Assembly: GCF_024868665.1 (NCBI RefSeq)
Contig: NC_079896.1
Span: 2,520,559 to 2,584,558, forward strand
DNA: 64,000 bases
Origin: Triplophysa rosa
Lineage: Eukaryota > Chordata > Actinopteri > Cypriniformes > Nemacheilidae
Direction: 5' to 3'
A program made the position numbers and the translations under genes. Positions 61,641 to 64,000 of the stretch are shown here, in pieces. How positions within the stretch are numbered: the stretch's first letter is position 1; the number at the start of each line of letters is the position of its first letter. The notes under the pieces were generated by a model, which did not search any database, was not told the origin of the DNA, and saw only the letters and a list, made by a program, of their open reading frames with translations.

Positions 61641-61853
61641 ATATATATATACTGGTCAAATCCGTTTCAGTCAAATTTAATTTTGTTTTCTAGACAAAAA
61701 TATAATTGTGCACATAAAAACAACTAAATTTGTATTTAATAAAACATCTTTGAAATGGATGACTTTGACTGAATAATGAACAAGGAGCAGCCAATAAGAG
61801 CACAGAATAGATGGGAACTACTAAAACGTGGAAAACATAAATAAGAATCTAAA

Positions 61854-62079
61854 GCCCGGTTTCACAGACTTGGCTTAGTTTAATCCAGGACTATGCCTTA
61901 GTTGAGTTAAGATATTAATGTTGCTTTTATAGAATACATTACTGGTGTGCATCTTGAGATAAAACGATGGCACTGATATATTTGAAGACATTTCAGGGCG
62001 AGTTATATTCTGTTAATACAGGCCAAACATTCATTTTAGTCTGGGACTAGCTTTAAACCTTGTCTGTGAAACCGGGCCT
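61854..62079. mobile_element. MITE-like element, second copy of GGCCCTGTTTCACAGAC family
   Basis: GCCCGGTTTCACAGACTTGG at the left, CTTGTCTGTGAAACCGGGCC at the right. It matches 14983-15230 in inverse orientation. Confidence 0.7.
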
Positions 62080-63218
62080 AAGTGTGTTTAGAGGAAGAAC
62101 CAGTCATATACACCTGGGAGGAGAGATTGTTCATATTTAGCTGAACTTTACCTTTGGGCACATCTGGATTACTATGAGAAGTAATTTGCCACTAGTTTAG
62201 AGTTCAGCTAGTACTACATGTAGTAAATCTAGTAGTTTATGCGGTACATTAATTAAGATTCTGTGTTCTTGGCTCATTCCTAAATCATAAGCTTTTATAC
62301 AGCGGCTTGCGTCATGACGGGTTACATAACTCACAGCAGATGTTCAGATGAGCTTGTATCGCTAGTCTGCTACGCTCAGCTGTAACATAGAATATTTATA
62401 ACCTAAACCGAACATGTGCATGTGAGACATTAAAGAATGACTCAACGGTGTCAAGAATGAGTCAGGGATTAAAATGTTAACTGCAGGTTTTCATCCACTT
62501 TCTAAATGGAAGCCAAATACTGTGGGTTTGCCAAAGACCATAATCGTCAGAAACAGAAACCTGTACACAATCTCAGCGGCGTTTGCATAAGAGCTGGGTC
62601 ATTCGATGTTTCTCAAGGTTGCAAGTTTGTTTTCATCTTCAACGTTGAAGTCTCTGCAGATCCGTGCTGGCAATTCTAATGGCTGACATCCAAAAGGTTC
62701 ATTTTATAATTTCACGGGAAGGCAGAAGAGCTATAAGTTTCTCTGTAAGTACCTGTCATAAATCAGATCTGGTGATGTAAAGTTTCCACAGAGTAGATTA
62801 GAGTTTACATTTAGGTATAGCGTATCAATCACGGCAGCAAATCCCATATATTAATTTCATTAAGCCGAACTTAAGATGCCGGGCGGCGGGTTCACATAAG
62901 GACGAGAAGGATTAGGTGGAAGCTCCTCTGCAGTGGAACAGAATGTATTTGATTCTTACCATGAGCTTGAAGCAGAAACAAGCGTTTTTAAGGTCCCGCG
63001 CATGGGAACGGCAATATATTCTGACCGCCATCAGTGGGGCAAGAACATCACTTTTGATAAAGGACGCCTCAGAGGCTAAAGCCGAGTCTTCCGCAGCATG
63101 ATAAGACATTTTTTACACATCTGTATGTGGAGCAGCATTCGGCGAAAACACGAGAATACAGAAACAACCTGAGAAATGGAAGTTTAAATGCAATAAGGAA
63201 AATACAGCGTTGAAGCTC

Positions 63219-63496
63219 TTAAAGTGACAGTACACCCAAAAATAAAAACTCTGTCATTATTTATTCACCCTCACGTCATTCAAAATCTTTATGTGACTCG
63301 TTGTTTTGTGGAACACAAAAGAAGATATTTTGAAAAATGTCTCTGTGGTTTTGTGGACATACAATGGAAATCCACTGAGTTTAACTGGTTGTTTGGTTAT
63401 CAACCTTCCTTAAAATATCTTCTTTTGTGTTCTGCAGAAGTACGAAAGTCAAACAGGTTTGGAATGACATCATTTCTGGGTGAACTATCCCTTTAA
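63219..63496. mobile_element. TTAAAGGGATAGTTCACC-family MITE, complete copy
   Basis: TTAA at both ends; TTAAAGTGACAGTACACCC at the left, GGGTGAACTATCCCTTTAA at the right. The core AACACAAAAGAAGATATTTT appears on one side and its inverse on the other. The stretch 55650-64000 otherwise shows no gene I can support. Confidence 0.75.
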
Positions 63497-64000
63497 AACC
63501 TTTTCTGATAGATTCCGGAAGGACAAAAGAAGGACAGATATGAATATGATAAATGGAAATTGTGAGAAATGCAGATATTCATTGAATATGAGGCTGAATT
63601 GTTTTTCCAAATATGAAATAGTGTTGAAATACTGCAGCTGTCTCCTTCAACTCTTTCAGAAGCACAAGCTGCATGGTTTATTAATACATTCTATTTGTGG
63701 CAGCTATGAACACCGTCAAGAACAATGTGACACCAATTATGTAAATTACAGTTGACCTCTCTTTGATGGCCGCTCGATTAGTCTTTTGCACAATGAGGAT
63801 CTAGTCTTTGGCATTGATGTCGAGTCTTTCTCAGTAATACATTTTGGGAAATTGTTCAGATGCTCTTCCTCTTATGGAACAAAAGATATCCACAATCTCA
63901 CAAACTAACAAAATAGAGCTACTGAAATGTAATGACTGAATGTGATGTCCAGCGCCTTTATTCATATATGTTAAAAATATGTTCTGTGTCTGTTGTGTAG

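Noticed and set aside
62912..63109. Overlapping frames on both strands at 62.9-63.1 kb
   Set aside because: Short, without family similarity, and in a region with only repeats around it.

Overview
The window is teleost nuclear DNA, most likely from a cyprinid (zebrafish or carp type). The genes are intron-rich with GT-AG splice sites. The spaces between exons are full of DNA-transposon derivatives and tRNA-derived SINEs of kinds common in cyprinids. The muscle gene igfn1 is present as a tandem array, as it is in zebrafish. There are no bacterial or viral genes and no CRISPR array. All exon borders below come from reading splice sites, reading frames and similarity between copies by eye.

Layout: (1) 1-5649, plus strand: the 3' part of tespa1 (IP3-receptor-associated T-cell signalling protein). 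(2) 7320-10649, minus: complete tarbp2 (TRBP, Dicer partner), seven coding exons, 346 codons, with a palindromic minisatellite in intron 1. (3) 12065-16206, minus: a four-exon gene for a 559-residue single-pass membrane coiled-coil protein with a long acidic tail, which I cannot name with confidence. (4) 17268-55640, minus: three head-to-tail copies of igfn1 (titin/MyBP-C-like sarcomeric Ig and fibronectin-III protein). Copy A (17268-27159) is nearly complete but has a one-base frameshift and a GC splice donor. Copy B (32511-39859) keeps one reading frame through 22 coding exons (1218 residues, last exon tentative). Copy C (44760-55199) is a decayed pseudogene with no 3' end. (5) 55650-64000: no gene seen, only repeats.

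The genes do not form a pathway. tespa1, tarbp2 and the coiled-coil gene are unrelated neighbours. The igfn1 array is one story: copies B and C share the absence of one FnIII exon that A has, so they are closer to each other. The exon between the third and fourth Ig domains has diverged into a charged ERDEAARRAQ-type helix in A, a Gly/Ser/Asp-rich linker in B and a short remnant in C. Each copy has a similar AT-rich block in its 5' flank that may be a promoter or first exon.

The mobile DNA is informative: a hAT-type element with a perfect 8-bp target duplication, a Tc1 element rebuilt as a giant inverted repeat inside copy C, TTAA-flanked elements carrying THAP-domain relics (Kolobok-like), and a three-level nest in a tespa1 intron whose uninterrupted relative lies in an intron of igfn1 copy A. 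I did not find a clearly new biological system. The best candidates for follow-up are the igfn1 array with its diverging linker exon, the unnamed acidic-tail membrane protein and the nested THAP elements.
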